A stretch of 64,000 nt of DNA from Hexactinellida sp. DTS-2022 (GCA_028753945.1 JAPNXP010000003.1:2418001-2482000); one strand, 5' to 3'. Counted from the first letter of the stretch, positions 33,290 through 44,890 are shown. The notes: generated by a model not told the origin, from the letters alone. Numbers and translations: made by a program.

Positions 33290-34545
33290 TCTGAGTAGTG
33301 ACAATTTTCCCAGGGACAATTGTGACTACAAATTGATAAAATCTTCTAAGGGACATGATAAATACCACACGAAGGATTCATTTACAATGTTCAGCGTGAA
33401 TATGGTGTAAAGAAGCAGTGAGTGGCGTTATCAAGTAAAAACTGTAGGGGCGTATACATACAAAATCAACAAATATCCTTAAAATGATTGGCGAGCACTC
33501 TCATGGACCAGAGATCGGCGCTGAAGAAGTACCTACTTGTATTCCGCGCAGGTATTAAGAGACGGGCTCAAAAATCTCAACACAATCCACATCGAATAGT
33601 TGCGGAAATCTCTGGTAGTTTGTCTGAGATTGCTAAAACCCTTTTGCCACCTGAAAAAAGTCTGAAAAGAACCTGTCAAAGAGAAAGGCCAGCTCGAGCT
33701 AAACCTACTTCCCTCTTAGATCTCGTAATTGACCAAAATATAAAAACCCTAGGAGGAAAGAGTTTTGATATACAATTCTGGCCCAGGGTCAGATAGAACT
33801 ATAATGTTTGGACAGAAGAAAACAAAACTATACTAACTATATGTTCGATATGGATGGAAGATGGAACATTCAAGACTGTTCCTTCTTTATTTGCACAGCT
33901 TTACACAATCCATGAGTTAGCTGGTGGAGTTTGCCCTTTCCTGGATGGAGATCTGCTTCCATGTATTTATGTTTTACTCCCAGGCAAGGTTCATTCTATT
34001 ATCGAAAGATGTGGAAGATTATAAAAGACTTATGTCCTAATTCAAATCCCCAATATCTGTTGTTAGATTTTTAGAAAGCTGCTATAAATACCTTCCGAGA
34101 GGTTTGGGCTTTAACATATGTCAAGGGCTGTTTTTTTTTCATTTATCTCAGGCTGTCTATAGAAAGATACAGGAAGTTGGGTTGCAAACTCGCTATCTAA
34201 ATGATCTTGAATTTTCATTACTCCTCAGAATGCTACCTGCTCTAGCTTATTTACCACCTCAACATGTTGTACACACTTTTGCAAGCTTAAAAGCTCAAGT
34301 TCCTCATGAAGCACTACCGCTATATGATTACTTTGAAAGTACTTATGTTGGGAGAAGAGATGAATTTGGTTGTTACGATTTGCCACTATTTCCAATCGAG
34401 ATGTGTAACAACTTTCACTTAGTTCGATATGGAATACCGAGGACAACGAATGCAGTCGAAGCTTGGCATCGCGTGTTTCAGTCACCGTTGCATGTCACCA
34501 TCCAACATTCTGGAAATTTTGTCATGCATTGACTATTGAACAATC
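33290..34545 (+). pseudogene. FLYWCH-MULE transposase (broken)
   Basis: In order: a FLYWCH-like remnant near 33410-33480 (WRYQ then NCRGVYIQNQQ in a neighbouring frame), a linker EHSHGPEIGAEEV, a helical region (IKRRAQKSQHNPHRIVAEIS and RPARAKPTSLLDLVI), then the DDE core: DGTFKTVPSLFAQLYTIHEL (first Asp), DFEKAAINTF (second Asp), GCFFHLSQAVYRKIQ (CxxH-type block), and TNAVEAWHRVFQ (catalytic Glu). These blocks match MULE transposases with N-terminal FLYWCH domains. The frame is interrupted several times (for instance near 33796 and 34023-34104), while the longest intact piece is 34104-34532. The core is well enough preserved that loss was not very ancient. Confidence 0.85.
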
Positions 34546-34915
34546 TAGCGTCGAACTGAGACAGCACAATACAACTAAATCTAAAAAGTCGCTGGAAAAC
34601 GAATCAACATTGAGTAACGATAGTAATGAATTACTTCACTAGACCAGTTATGGTTTTCTTAAGAGATTGCTTTTAAAATAATTTTTTGTATAAACATCTT
34701 ATACCTCCATACGGATAATTAGATCGGAATAGTTCCTATTAACAGTTAATTTAGATTCTTTTAAATTCAGTCTTCTTCTACTCAACTCAACTCATTAATC
34801 GATTGTCTTATATCTAAAATTATCATTCATAAATAATGATAGATTATCGTTTATTTGTATGTTTGATCAGATAATTAAATTGAAATATTACGAATAAAGT
34901 TTATATTATAAATTA

Positions 34916-35082
34916 AGGGAATACTTATCCACCGATCATCGGCGTTTGTATTAAAAAACCTCGCTACTTTCTACCGATTGTTTTTTTATGTTTATAAAAA
35001 ACATCATCGGTAGAAAGTAGCGAGGTTTTTAATACAAACGCCGATGATCGGTGCTACCGATGATCGGTGGATAAGTATTCTC
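34916..35082. mobile_element. Near-perfect hairpin MITE in the MULE right TIR
   Basis: AGGGAATACTTATCCACCGA is mirrored by GGTGGATAAGTATTCTC. The two halves (CGGCGTTTGTATTAAAAAAC, CTCGCTACTTTCTACCGAT and complements) form a stem of about 70 bp with a short loop near 34985-34998. The exact 8-bp duplication ATAAATTA (34908-34915, 35083-35090) shows it inserted after the TIR was in place. Confidence 0.9.
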
Positions 35083-35266
35083 ATAAATTAATAAGAATGG
35101 GTCATTATTCATCACTTAATGTGACCCATTTACAGCTATACAATCTGTATTCTGTACACAAAATTTATGTACACAAATGTAGTACCAAAGCTGTACACAA
35201 GTGTCGTACTAGTCTTGTACCACAAATGTCTCTGTACACAACTGTCGTATTTCCGTATGCTGTATA

Positions 35267-35662
35267 TACAGACAACTCCGCTTAATGGAGTCACTGGTTT
35301 TTTCCAGGAACAGAATCAAGCCAATAAGCTAATACAAAATATTTTCAAATTTCGGTTAATCGGGTCAAAATTATATAATTTGAGTCCAAATTTGGCTATT
35401 CTGTGCGAATTATGGGTTTATTGACTAAATATTCGCTTTAAAAAAAAAAAAATTTGAACTAATCGGGTCAATATTCTGTAAATTGTGTCAAATTATTTAT
35501 ATAAACGTGTATATATCACTCGTGCAGTAATACGTATATAATAAATAATAATTAGTTATACCCTTAAAATTAGTACTATAATTTAGGTTATTTGAGTTCT
35601 CAACTTAATCGGGTCAAACTTTCTTTGTACCAAAGTGACCCGATTAAGCGGAGTTGACTGTA
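35267..35662. mobile_element. Pogo-like MITE, TACAGWCAACTCCGCTTAAT family (copy 1)
   Basis: TACAGACAACTCCGCTTAAT is mirrored by ATTAAGCGGAGTTGACTGTA. TTAATCGGGTCAAA-type motifs are repeated at least four times inside (near 35356, 35460, 35608, 35636), which look like repeated transposase binding sites. A related copy lies at 57394-57840. Confidence 0.85.
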
Positions 35663-35664
35663 AT

Positions 35665-35892
35665 TTAAAAATGTACAGCATCCATTGATACAATTTCCTT
35701 CTTGAACAAATTCAACCAATACTCTCCTTTAGGATAACTTTTCCTAATATAATCGGTTATGATTACACTAAAATTCCTATACTGATATAGAGATCCTTCG
35801 AAATTCATGCATACATCAAGCCATAGTCTTGGTGCAAAGGTTGGCAAGTTTAAATATTTATTTTCTATGGTAAGACAAGTGCACGTAGTCAT
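35665..35892 (-). CDS. Possible orphan terminal exon, unrecognised protein
   Basis: A minus-strand frame ends RLWLDVCMNFEGSLYQYRNF, then SVIITDYIRKSYPKGEYWLN and LFKKEIVSMDAVHF. Its composition looks more coding-like than the shadows around it, and an acceptor-like CTTGTCTTACCATAG lies near 35868. No domain is recognised and no partner exon was found. It could equally be a mobile-element relic or chance. Confidence 0.2.
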   Translation of the reverse strand: MTTCTCLTIENKYLNLPTFAPRLWLDVCMNFEGSLYQYRNFSVIITDYIRKSYPKGEYWLNLFKKEIVSMDAVHF

Positions 35893-36060
35893 AGAAACCT
35901 CACCGAATCCGGATTATATCCACTTAAACATATACATATCGTTCCATACAATAGAATCCAATTAACTGCTGATATTCATAATACAGCCAGGTCTACTTAA
36001 TATGAACAATTTTTCTTGTGCTTACTATGAAAAAAACTATTTATTATGAACAAGTTCGCA

Positions 36061-36237
36061 TACAGTGGATGCCGGTTATAAGCACATCGTCGGGAACTGC
36101 ACTTGATGTACTGAAAACCGGCATGCTCTTATAACCGACATAATTATATAGGGTATATGGCAACCGTTTTCCAACATAGTGTTCTTATATCCGATATGTT
36201 CTTATAACCGGTGTGCTTATATCCGACATCTACTGTA
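36061..36237. mobile_element. Pogo-like MITE, TACAGTGGATGCCGGTTATA type
   Basis: TACAGTGGATGCCGGTTATA is mirrored by GCTTATATCCGACATCTACT then GTA. The CTTATAACCG motif recurs at least three times, alternately oriented. Confidence 0.8.
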
Positions 36238-36379
36238 TTATGAGTCTCTCTATTATGGTCTCTTGAATATTAATAATAACCTGACTTTTAATGAAAAAAT
36301 ATTTGCATACCTGTATGTCGTGTGTAGAGTACTGTGACGTATTCAAAAGGTAACTAGAAGAGATAAACAATATATAAAT

Positions 36380-36433
36380 CGGACTAGCGAGGATTCGGAT
36401 TAGCGAGGTTCGGATTAGCGAGGGTGTACTGTA
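36380..36433. mobile_element. Right end of a pogo-like element, TTAGCGAGGGTGTACTGTA
   Basis: GGATTAGCGAGGTTCGGATT then AGCGAGGGTGTACTGTA is shared with 36845-36965 and 52790-52917. CGGAYTAGCGAGG is repeated three times in tandem. The left end was not placed. Confidence 0.6.
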
Positions 36434-36844
36434 GTATATAATACTTAACAAAGCCTAATGCGACATTATTTCGAATTACATTATATATTTTGTATTTAAT
36501 TATGGCTATTCTGGTATCCGGTTTCAGTGTGAATAATCGTTAAAATGAACAGGAACTATGTCATAAACCATCTTAATAGGTTTCTGACGCAGTTCCTTGA
36601 TGAAAATCAAGTTGCAAACGAAATTTTGAAATTAAGGTGGTTTTAGCTTGTGGCCCGTGTAAGTATTAAAATCTGGGATTGGCGCGTGAATACAAAGGGT
36701 CGACACCACTGCCTTAAATAATCTTATTTATTATCTCGAACGCTGATTCTAACAAATTACTAACCCATTCCAAAAGAAATAGATTGACTGACCTAATATC
36801 GAGTATTATCGACTAAATTGGATTTTCCAGAAACAAGAGATCCA

Positions 36845-36965
36845 CATTTTATAGATGCCTATAGAAAATGTATTACTACTTCACTAATCCGAACGAATTT
36901 ACTAATAGGAACAGAATTTTTTTGAATCGGAACAGCTCTGTTCTGATTAGCGAGGGTGTACTGTA
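36845..36965. mobile_element. Pogo-like element fragment (copy also at 52790-52917)
   Basis: ATAGAAAATGTATTACTACT, ACTAATCCGAACGAATTTAC and GATTAGCGAGGGTGTACTGTA (last base run shortened) are nearly identical to 52790-52917. Confidence 0.75.
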
Positions 36966-37086
36966 TTGTGCAATGGTCTTCTTAGTGGTGTAACAATGCA
37001 ATGTATTCATTAATATTATCGATACAGTCCACATGTAATATTGACTTGTAGAAAACAAGAAAAAACAAGAAAAAACAGTCCGAAGT

Positions 37087-37172
37087 AACCATGATTCCTT
37101 ATGTACTTGGCGGGCCAGTGTAGGGATCTTTTGGGCCACATTTGGCCCGCGGGCCATAGGTTTGACACCCCT
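37087..37172. mobile_element. hAT-type element end, ...GGTTTGACACCCCTG
   Basis: GGCCCGCGGGCCATAGGTTT then GACACCCCTG is the mirror of the very common hAT end CAGGGGTGTCAAAC. The opposite end is uncertain (perhaps near 36640-36710, GCTTGTGGCCCGTGTA). Confidence 0.5.
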
Positions 37173-37174
37173 GG

Positions 37175-39250
37175 TTTAAGGGAATATTACTTTTTCACTA
37201 TTTAGCAATCTTTGTAATTCTATTGCAAACCTTGGGATTGTATAAATTAGTCATTTGCAACACTGACTATTGCCCACCTCCAAAAAGGACAGCTACGTAA
37301 ACACGATTGATTCAATTAAGCGCACCAAGCCATGGGAATGTCAAGAAATATTTGGTCCGGCCGGACCAAAAACAACAGGGACCGAATATTTCGTAACAGA
37401 AATAGACAAAGGGATCTCAAACCTCAAGTAAACGGATAGTGTATTCGTCACACCAAAAGTCCTCAATAGCAACATGTATTTCAGTACATAGTACATATTA
37501 CAGTAACATATTCAACAAATATGTACTCACATAACCCTACTACTTGCATAATTGCGGAAATTAATCTAAAAAACAAGGTGTAATAACATATTAAGCGAGA
37601 AAAACTAATTTTTTGATATGTAGTACATACGTTGTTTACCATGTTTTCCATCATAATCTATAACAAAGGACCTTACAAACCAGCTACACAAAAATTGCGA
37701 TATCATTTGTCTAGAGTAGAAATTAGCATTGATATACTATCTTAAACTTCTTTCTACTCTTACACATGATAAATACACTAAATATTCAAAAAAACATTAT
37801 TTGTGTGTGAATTAGCTAATGGAGTCAGTATACAACATTTAGTCTATCACCTAACTAATTGTGCGAGAGTATAGAAATGCAGTTTAACCAACAGTTTAAA
37901 ATGAAGAATAAGTGAATCAATTATAGACATGGTGAGTCCAGGTGTACATATCAAGTGTTATTTGAGAATTGATTAAATGAAATATTCAGTTAAACGCATC
38001 AAAAAGTGTTTAGTAGATTGATGCGAACAAAATTTTAGAACTAAGAATTGATCTGAAGCATGACTATACCACTCGATGTCATGCCATGGAAAATATATTT
38101 CTTGTACATCATCGAATTTTTTTTATAAAATACGGGCGGCTGGCGAAATATTATTTTAATTTTCAATAATGTACAATAAAACCTTCATTTACGACCTCCC
38201 GGCGTTGCAAAAAAGGTGGTCCTAAATGACAAATGATCACTCGTCGCAGGCCATAAGTATTGTAATACAGTATTATCTGGACATACCCTTGTCATTCTAT
38301 TTTTCATAGAATTATATTATTTACTGTGTTTGACTTAGGATGATGTTATTGCACTTATATTACAGTGGCATCTGTATTGTACGGCCCCTGTCATGAGCGA
38401 TAACTCTATCTACCACAATATATTCATTGGTACTATAAATACAAGAACTATTAATTAAATTGATAATTGAGGAGACTTCACTGTTAGCTTTCACCTGAGC
38501 TGTGTCTATAGCAAATATTTAGTAAGTACATTGTACATGTTCTGGATATAGTAAAAAATAAATCCGGATTAGTGTAAAAATTGGGATAGACAATACAATA
38601 AGTAATTAATTGATATGACCTTTAGTCATAGAGAATAAGTAAATGATATATTTACATTCTGAAATTGCCGTTGAGCTCATATGATTCTCAATGATCCGTG
38701 GATAGTAGTAGAATATAAGTAGAGAAAATTTACTTATGGTAAACATCCTTTTGAAAATTGATCAATCGAGTCACAAAATGTACCATGTATCTTATAGTCA
38801 ATTTAAATGTCCAATAAATAATTTAACTCTTTCATGAAAGAATTAAGTATCTAATATTATTTTTTATTTTTATTATTATCTATACAACTGAGCTGAGTAA
38901 GACAGATCGGTCAATTTAATTACCAGTTAATAACGGTTAACTGCATCTAGTCGTGTAGTCGCTCCATTGCTTCAAGTTAGTTGCTTGACTGTCAGGCGGG
39001 AGAAAGAAATTGAGATGATACACATCTCACATTTCGGAAGCTAGGATTTCCAACTAGTAATTGATGAATAGATGACGAAAATAATAGCTATAAAATTTAG
39101 AAACCAAATCAATTAAAAAGAAAATAAGTTTTCTATGCATGTTATAAATATATTGATATCCATTACATTTTATTCCCTTAAAATCGACGTTAATAAGCCA
39201 CGATGAAAAAAAAATAACTGAAGGCTCGTGTCGACATAAAATAAGATAAT
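37175..39250. other. Gene-free AT-rich DNA
   Basis: No coding-like frame. AAAACCTTCATTTACGACCT near 38190 with GGTGGTCCTAAATGAC forms a weak inverted pair that may be another decayed short element. Confidence 0.4.
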
Positions 39251-39256
39251 TCAATT

Positions 39257-39262
39257 TTTATT
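39257..39262 (-). terminator. Candidate polyadenylation signal AATAAA
   Basis: AATAAA on the minus strand about 265 bases below the stop codon of the membrane-protein gene. It is the only such hexamer noted nearby; unconfirmed. Confidence 0.3.
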
Positions 39263-39525
39263 GATATATTTAATCAACATGTAACTCACGTTTATAATCG
39301 AAAGCTCTAAGAGCAAAAGTATGAAAACTCTGGGCTATAATATAAATAGAATAGCATCCGAGGGGAACACAGTAAAAACAACCGTTGAAATAATATAAAA
39401 CAATTAATTGACACAAGTTAAACATAACACATTATATAAGGTATATGACAAAAAAGATAAAATAAAATAATTGAATATATTGTTATAATATACTGAAGTG
39501 ATGTCTAAATAACAAAGTAGATATA

Positions 39526-42500
39526 TCAGTTCTCCCCAATAGTGTAATTTAAAATGTTTGGCGTGGCTCTTGGGTTTGATCTTTTCGATTTTTTTTTGCG
39601 GCCTTTCAGAAATTGGATTTGTTCTTCAGCAAGTTTAGGTGGGATATGATGAAAACCGTTTTTATCAACAATTTTCTCTTTTTCAGGAGTAGGTTTGTAT
39701 TCAACTATTTTTTCTTTATTTTTACAGACTGTAAAGATAAAATTTGTTATTATAAATACTGTAGCTATTGCCAATAAGACGATGAGAAAAATTCGTATAT
39801 TTTGTCGAGTTAAAAGGTAGTTTTTATTCTGCTTATCTATACCCAATTTTGGGTTATGGAAAGATACAATTACAGTTGATTCACCTTTCGCACATGCCAA
39901 TGGTATCTTTTTCGCACATATATTAGTACATTTTTCGTATGGCAGATTACAATCTTTGAAAATAATCGAAAGGTTAAATTTCTGTGTATCAGTTATTTTG
40001 GTTGAATAGTGATCATCAATTCTTGTGAACAAAATTACCATAGTTTTGCCATCTTTCCAATAAGAATATTTTGGAAGCTCGTTATACACTTCGTGGTTGA
40101 AGTGCAATAGAGATTCCAATTGCTTACGATGAGCTAAATTTACCTGTGTTATCTCATCCACGAAATGAATCTCAATTATATCACCAGTTCTCAGTTTCGT
40201 GTAAGAGAAAGGGATTCGATTAGAAATGTATGCAGTCAGGTTTAAGGCATCAAAAGCCGTAATTTCGCGGCGCCGACGTATTGATGCGCTAGTTTGCCCA
40301 AGTAATCTTAGTGTTATCACTGGCTTATTATCATTTATCGGTATTGTATCAACAATAGAGTATACACTGCTAGAAGCACCTCGCACATCCGTAATAGTAA
40401 TAATTATGAACCGATCTCCTAGCGGATACAAACTAGGTTCATCTTCATCATTGGTATACAGGAGTGCCCTGAGAATACTAGTGTAGTTCTCTTCACTAGC
40501 AATCCCATAGAAATACATTACAGTGCCTGTAGAATATGACTGTATATCAGTAGTGTTATCAAAGAGTCTTTGTAATGGTGAACGTACAAATATGAATTCA
40601 TTTGGATCCAATTCTCCATTGGAAATAGCTAGGGTTGCAGTTAAACTTGCTATCCTATCGTTTTCCTCGTCAAAAATCTCAAGAAAAGGTTGTAATACGA
40701 TATGTTCCTCATTACTTGGGTCATCATTTGAAGAACTATTATATTCAGTAAAAGTGAAAGTCCAGTTCATACCTAGTCCAGATCCAATGTCGAGTAAAGG
40801 AGCGTCATTTTGTGCGGTTAAATTAATTGTAAGAGCAGCCGGTAGAGAAGCTAGATTATCAGAGTCGTATGCTGTAATTGTAATAACACGTGTTCCTTCT
40901 ATTTCCGTAAAATCATCCGGAAATAAATTGTTATAGCGTATAGTCTCTGTGACAGATTGGTAATCGCTAATAAGACGGTTGTTAGTGAGTATGTATTTGA
41001 ATGTAAAAATATTATTGATGAAGTTGGAACCACTACCGAGTATTAGATTTGGGCTGCCTGCAAAAAGTAGTTTATTATCAAAATAATTTCCGAAAGGAAT
41101 GTTCGAAATTTGAAACTCCATTTTTAAAAAGGTTGAGCTGTCAACATCACTAAGTGTTATAACGCTACCAATTAGAATAGGCGGGGAATCCTCTTGGTAT
41201 GTGAAAAGAGTCCTTGAGAGTTGTACAACTGGTCTATCATTTACAGGTTGAACATTCAAGGTTAATTGTGTCGATACACGACCGTCATTATTATCAATAA
41301 CTGTAAAAGTTACCATGCGTGCTCCACCTGTTGGGTTATCCGATAAATGTATATATTGAACACTACGGAATATATCCTGTACAGATTCAATTGATAAGCT
41401 CATTATGAGTTCAAGAAAAGTGTTATTAACCGATTGAATATTTTGTGTGCCATTCAAAAATGAAAGGATTTCATCAGAATCAAATGGTGTTAATCGTATG
41501 TACGCATATTGTATTGATGGACTCAAGTCCTCATCTGCTAGCTGTATGAGCTCATCCAATAGAAGCGCATCTGCATTCTCAACAAACGTGACTTCCATCC
41601 GTGATAATGTTATAACAGGCAAATCATTGACATTTATAACTGACAGATTTTGCATAGGTGATGTACTGTCTTGTTCTGTGTCACGGGCTTTAAAGAAAAC
41701 ACGTCTTAATCCCGTTGTAGGTTCAGCTTTCATATTTCGGTATACAACACTACGTAATATCTGTGTATAGTTCATACTTGATCCCGCACCTGTTATCGTA
41801 AGCGTTTTTGAAGCATTAATGTAATCAACAGAAAAACCTTCAAATACAGAAGTTAGGAAAATAGATTCATAATCCCCATCTGGTGTATCAGTAAGGATAA
41901 TCTCCAACAATTGAATCAAGTAGAACCTATCATTGACATCTGTAAGAGTCGACAGAGGATGGACAAGAGCAATAGAAATACTATCCTCATATAATATAGG
42001 TGAATAAGGAAGTAAATTAATGACTGGAGCTGTGTCATCTGTTCCTATTGATGTTAGGAATATATTAGCAAAACCTGACATTTCCGTAATAGATTCGGGG
42101 GGTGTAGAACTCACACTCAATTGAACTCTCACCTGACTCCCTAAATGAGAAAACATAATAGTCACAGAAAGTTCTGATAAACCGTATTTCTAGAATAAGT
42201 CGCGACGCTTATTGCTTTCGCGGGCCAAATTTACCCTCAAATTTTTTGAAAATCCAGAAAACAATATGGATTATAATGGTCCTCAGCGACAGTAAAAATA
42301 CCGATATTGACCAAATCAATGTAATTACACTTCAGTTTCAACTAATTGGTATTAATTATATTACACAATGCCATTTTCATTGACCAGGCGCTTATTCGGG
42401 GTAATATGAAAACTAACACAAAAAGATGGTCTAATTCTAGCATAAAGATCCACTTTTGATCATGGAATGCTCTTTTTGGAATTAGTATTTTAAAACACAG

Positions 42501-44392
42501 TTGCTTAGCAAAAGAAATCCTTGTGCAGTAGAATTTGAATAATCCAATCACTAATCCAGGATTCAGCTAAATCAGACACGATTTCCTAACCTAGCGACAG
42601 TCAGTTTATTTTACTATCTGAATAAATAATAATTATGTGTAGTATAATCATTATAGTAGTACGAAAATCTGTTCGCTTTACCCAAATCGGTATTAAAAAG
42701 CTTCGAAAGGATATGTTTATACTAACGAAGTAAATACGAAATTCTGGTTAAAACGTATACATTCGTTCTCTTCAAATCATTAGTAATACTCAGTGACGCC
42801 TGGTATAAATACCGAAGGCCCTGATGCTTATAATAAAGAGAATTGCTGTAGTAAATTTGCTTCGTTCATGCCGATCGCACGACATATTTCTGAAAATTTG
42901 GAAAGTATGACGCCTCTCTTCAGTAATATATTAATATACTTAATTTATACTTACCCACTGGTCTATCTGTTAGATCAACTTGAGTCGCGTATATAAATGA
43001 TAGCAAACAAGATTTGTAGTCGGAGATATTTTTCCCATTATTCGTCAGAAAGTCACTGTCAATAGAATATGTAGTAAAAAACACAGAGTCTGTTGCTACA
43101 GTTAAGGTAGGCGTAAGAGACAGTGAAGCCACTCCGAGACTATCCCTCAATCGTATTGCATTGACAGTCACAGGATTAGTTGTGGATTGTATATCCGGAT
43201 TGTCGAGTTTTGAGAATATTATTGTATAATTGACTGTGCTTTCGAATTCAAATACATCAATCAAATCCATTGATAGTAAAAATATATTTTTTGAAGTCAT
43301 ATATGATGAATCCACTGATCCATGGTCCGTTATATTAGTGTCTAATACAATTTTTGAACAATTTGTAAAACCAATAACATAATCTGCCATACAATTGAAA
43401 AGCGGCTGTATTCTACAGGCAATACAACCAGAATTATTGTGATCACACTCTTCTTCAAATTCCAGCATTCCATTGCCACAGTTCGAGCACCTGCTTAGCA
43501 ATATATTTGTTACCACACAATTCCAACCTGATTCAATGGAACACATGTTGCTACAGCCGTCACTATTCATACGGTTTCCATCATCACATCTCTCTCCAAT
43601 ACCAACTTCTCCATCACCACACAAACAATTCATAACGAGACTTATATTGGAAATAGCAATGCATAAATCATTGATTGAAACTACACTGTGACCTACGGTG
43701 CTAATTGAACGAGTGGGACACGCTGGGCAATAGAACGTGCAATATATTTCTGATAAATTTGCCGGGATGCTGAGTGACGTAATGTAATCTTGTAGAGATA
43801 CACTGTCGACTATGGATAAATTGGCGGCCGTTGACACACACAGAGAATTTATTTCGCTAAGAACTAAACTACTTAGATTATTCAGAAATGATAAGTTCGA
43901 AAAAAGTCCTTGGTTTATGTAGTAGCCATAGTAACCAATAGAATTAATGGTTACGGCAAAATTAGATAGGAAATTTTCATTCATTGGAATTGAGGAAGTA
44001 TTCGCAGCACAGTTTTGAAGAATATTTCGCGCTGCCGCATCTATATTTCGCGCTGCCGCATCTAGATACCGCGAGTCGGCACCTGAATAAATCACAGTAG
44101 AAATCTCACCACTAATACAAGTGATCAAATAGCGCGTATAAGCGCACAATAAACTGCTATCAGGCTGTGAAATTTCGCAGATCTGTACAAACACCTGACT
44201 GAAATTCGAGCTCGTATACAAAGACACGTTATCATTGTATAACTGTATGCATTCTTGTCGTGGATTATCTGCGCATTTTAGGGAAGTGGGCATTAGAGAA
44301 GGTTGTACATTTATGGTTGATTGTGTATTTGTGAGGGTTGTGAGTATTGAAAAGGTGTAAATAACCGCGAATAATGTGAGTGTATGTAGCAT
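39526..44392 (-). CDS. Single-pass membrane protein with DUF4215-type Cys-rich and cadherin-like repeats (two exons)
   Basis: Exon 1 is 42955-44392, exon 2 is 39526-42140; donor GTGG/GTAAGT and acceptor TTCTCATTTAG/GGAG join in phase to give 1350 residues. In order: signal peptide (1-24), an N-terminal Cys-containing region, a Cys-rich block (256-345: CGDGEVGIGERCDDGN, DGCSNMCSIESGWNC, CGNGMLEFEEECD) matching the DUF4215/Myxococcus cysteine-rich repeat pattern, an unassigned beta-rich part, about four to five cadherin-like repeats of roughly 120 residues (recurring INVNDLPVI, VQPVNDRPVV, AQNDAPLL, IPINDNKPVI linkers and YTxILRxxxYxN motifs), a basic RRRR site (about 1100-1103) suggesting furin-type cleavage, a further ectodomain with four Cys, a transmembrane helix (about 1261-1284) and a 66-residue basic tail. 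Probably a cell-surface adhesion or receptor protein; the ligand is unknown. I know no standard family with this exact order. Confidence 0.85.
42181..42408. mobile_element. TIR element, TACCGTATTTCCCCGAATAA family (copy 3)
   Basis: ACCGTATTTCTAGAATAAGT at the left and GGCGCTTATTCGGGGTAATA at the right, with GCTTATTGCTTTCGCGGGCC inside as in 26599-26862. It fills part of the 814-bp intron of the membrane-protein gene. Confidence 0.7.
44031..44072 (-). repeat. 21-bp in-frame tandem duplication in coding sequence
   Basis: GCGCTGCCGCATCTATATTT and C make a 21-bp unit present twice, encoding DAAARNI twice in a row (residues about 111-124 of the membrane protein). The frame is kept. Confidence 0.85.
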
Positions 44393-44483
44393 GGTTATAT
44401 TACATAAGCTAGAGGCGACAAAAAGTAATTTGCAGCAAATGAATACAATTTACAAATAAAACATTGTACATTATTTAATACTA

Positions 44484-44560
44484 GCGCGCTTCGCTTGCTA
44501 GGTCGCTTCGCGGTAGAACACAACCACACACCAACCACTTCGCGGTTGGTGTGTGGTTTA
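44484..44560. repeat. Two hairpins next to a Helitron-like start
   Basis: CTAGCGCGCTTCGCTTGCTAG and ACCACACACCAACC/GGTTGGTGTGTGGT (loop ACTTCGC) are perfect or near-perfect hairpins. GC-rich hairpins with CTTCGCGG loops are the 3' hallmark of the Helitron-like family here, so this may be a remnant 3' end lying head-to-tail with 44574-46010. Confidence 0.6.
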
Positions 44561-44684
44561 TATACTACTAACATCTATATTATTAAAACTCGATTGTTGT
44601 TTGTTTGTTTGTTTGTTTGTTTGTTTGTCCGGATTGTATTAAAGTGATGGGGGAATAGAAACCGCAATTAAAATTGGGATATAA

Positions 44685-44890
44685 TCGGGAATGCTGCATT
44701 TTACCAACAAAATTCAGGCAAATTACCAACAAATTTGTGACTGTCATTATCCAACACATGTTGTCATTTTACCAACAATAGAACATCTATTGTGCTCTAT
44801 TGTTGGTAAAACATCAGTTGTCAATTTACCAACAACTGTTGTCAATATACCAACAACTGTTGTCATTATATAGATTTTCTATTGTTGGTG
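44685..44890 (+). repeat. Tandem array of TTACCAACAACTGTTGTCA units
   Basis: Units of about 20 bp (ACCAACAACTGTTGTCAAT and variants) repeat along this stretch. The reverse complement of the same array lies at 45490-45735, so the two could pair. Confidence 0.8.

Larger units (their letters stand above)
31663..35254 (+). mobile_element. Mutator-like (MULE) DNA transposon with long TIRs
   Basis: A 9-bp direct repeat GTATGCTGT (31654-31662, 35255-35263) flanks a 3.6-kb element with TIRs of about 370-390 bp: left 31663-32049, right 34713-35254 (the right one is lengthened by an insertion). The outer TIR parts carry tandem GACATTTGTGTACA-type units; the inner parts (GTTGAGTAGAAGACTGAATT, AACTATTCCGATCTAATTAT) are near-perfect mirror copies. 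A 9-bp duplication, long TIRs and a MULE transposase (see 33370-34532) agree. It carries a hAT MITE (32091-32256) in the left TIR region and a hairpin element (34916-35082) in the right TIR. The transposase is broken. Confidence 0.92.

Noticed and set aside
40226-41770. Three plus-strand frames of 86-137 codons
   Set aside because: They lie wholly opposite exon 2 of the membrane-protein gene and are low-complexity shadows of it.
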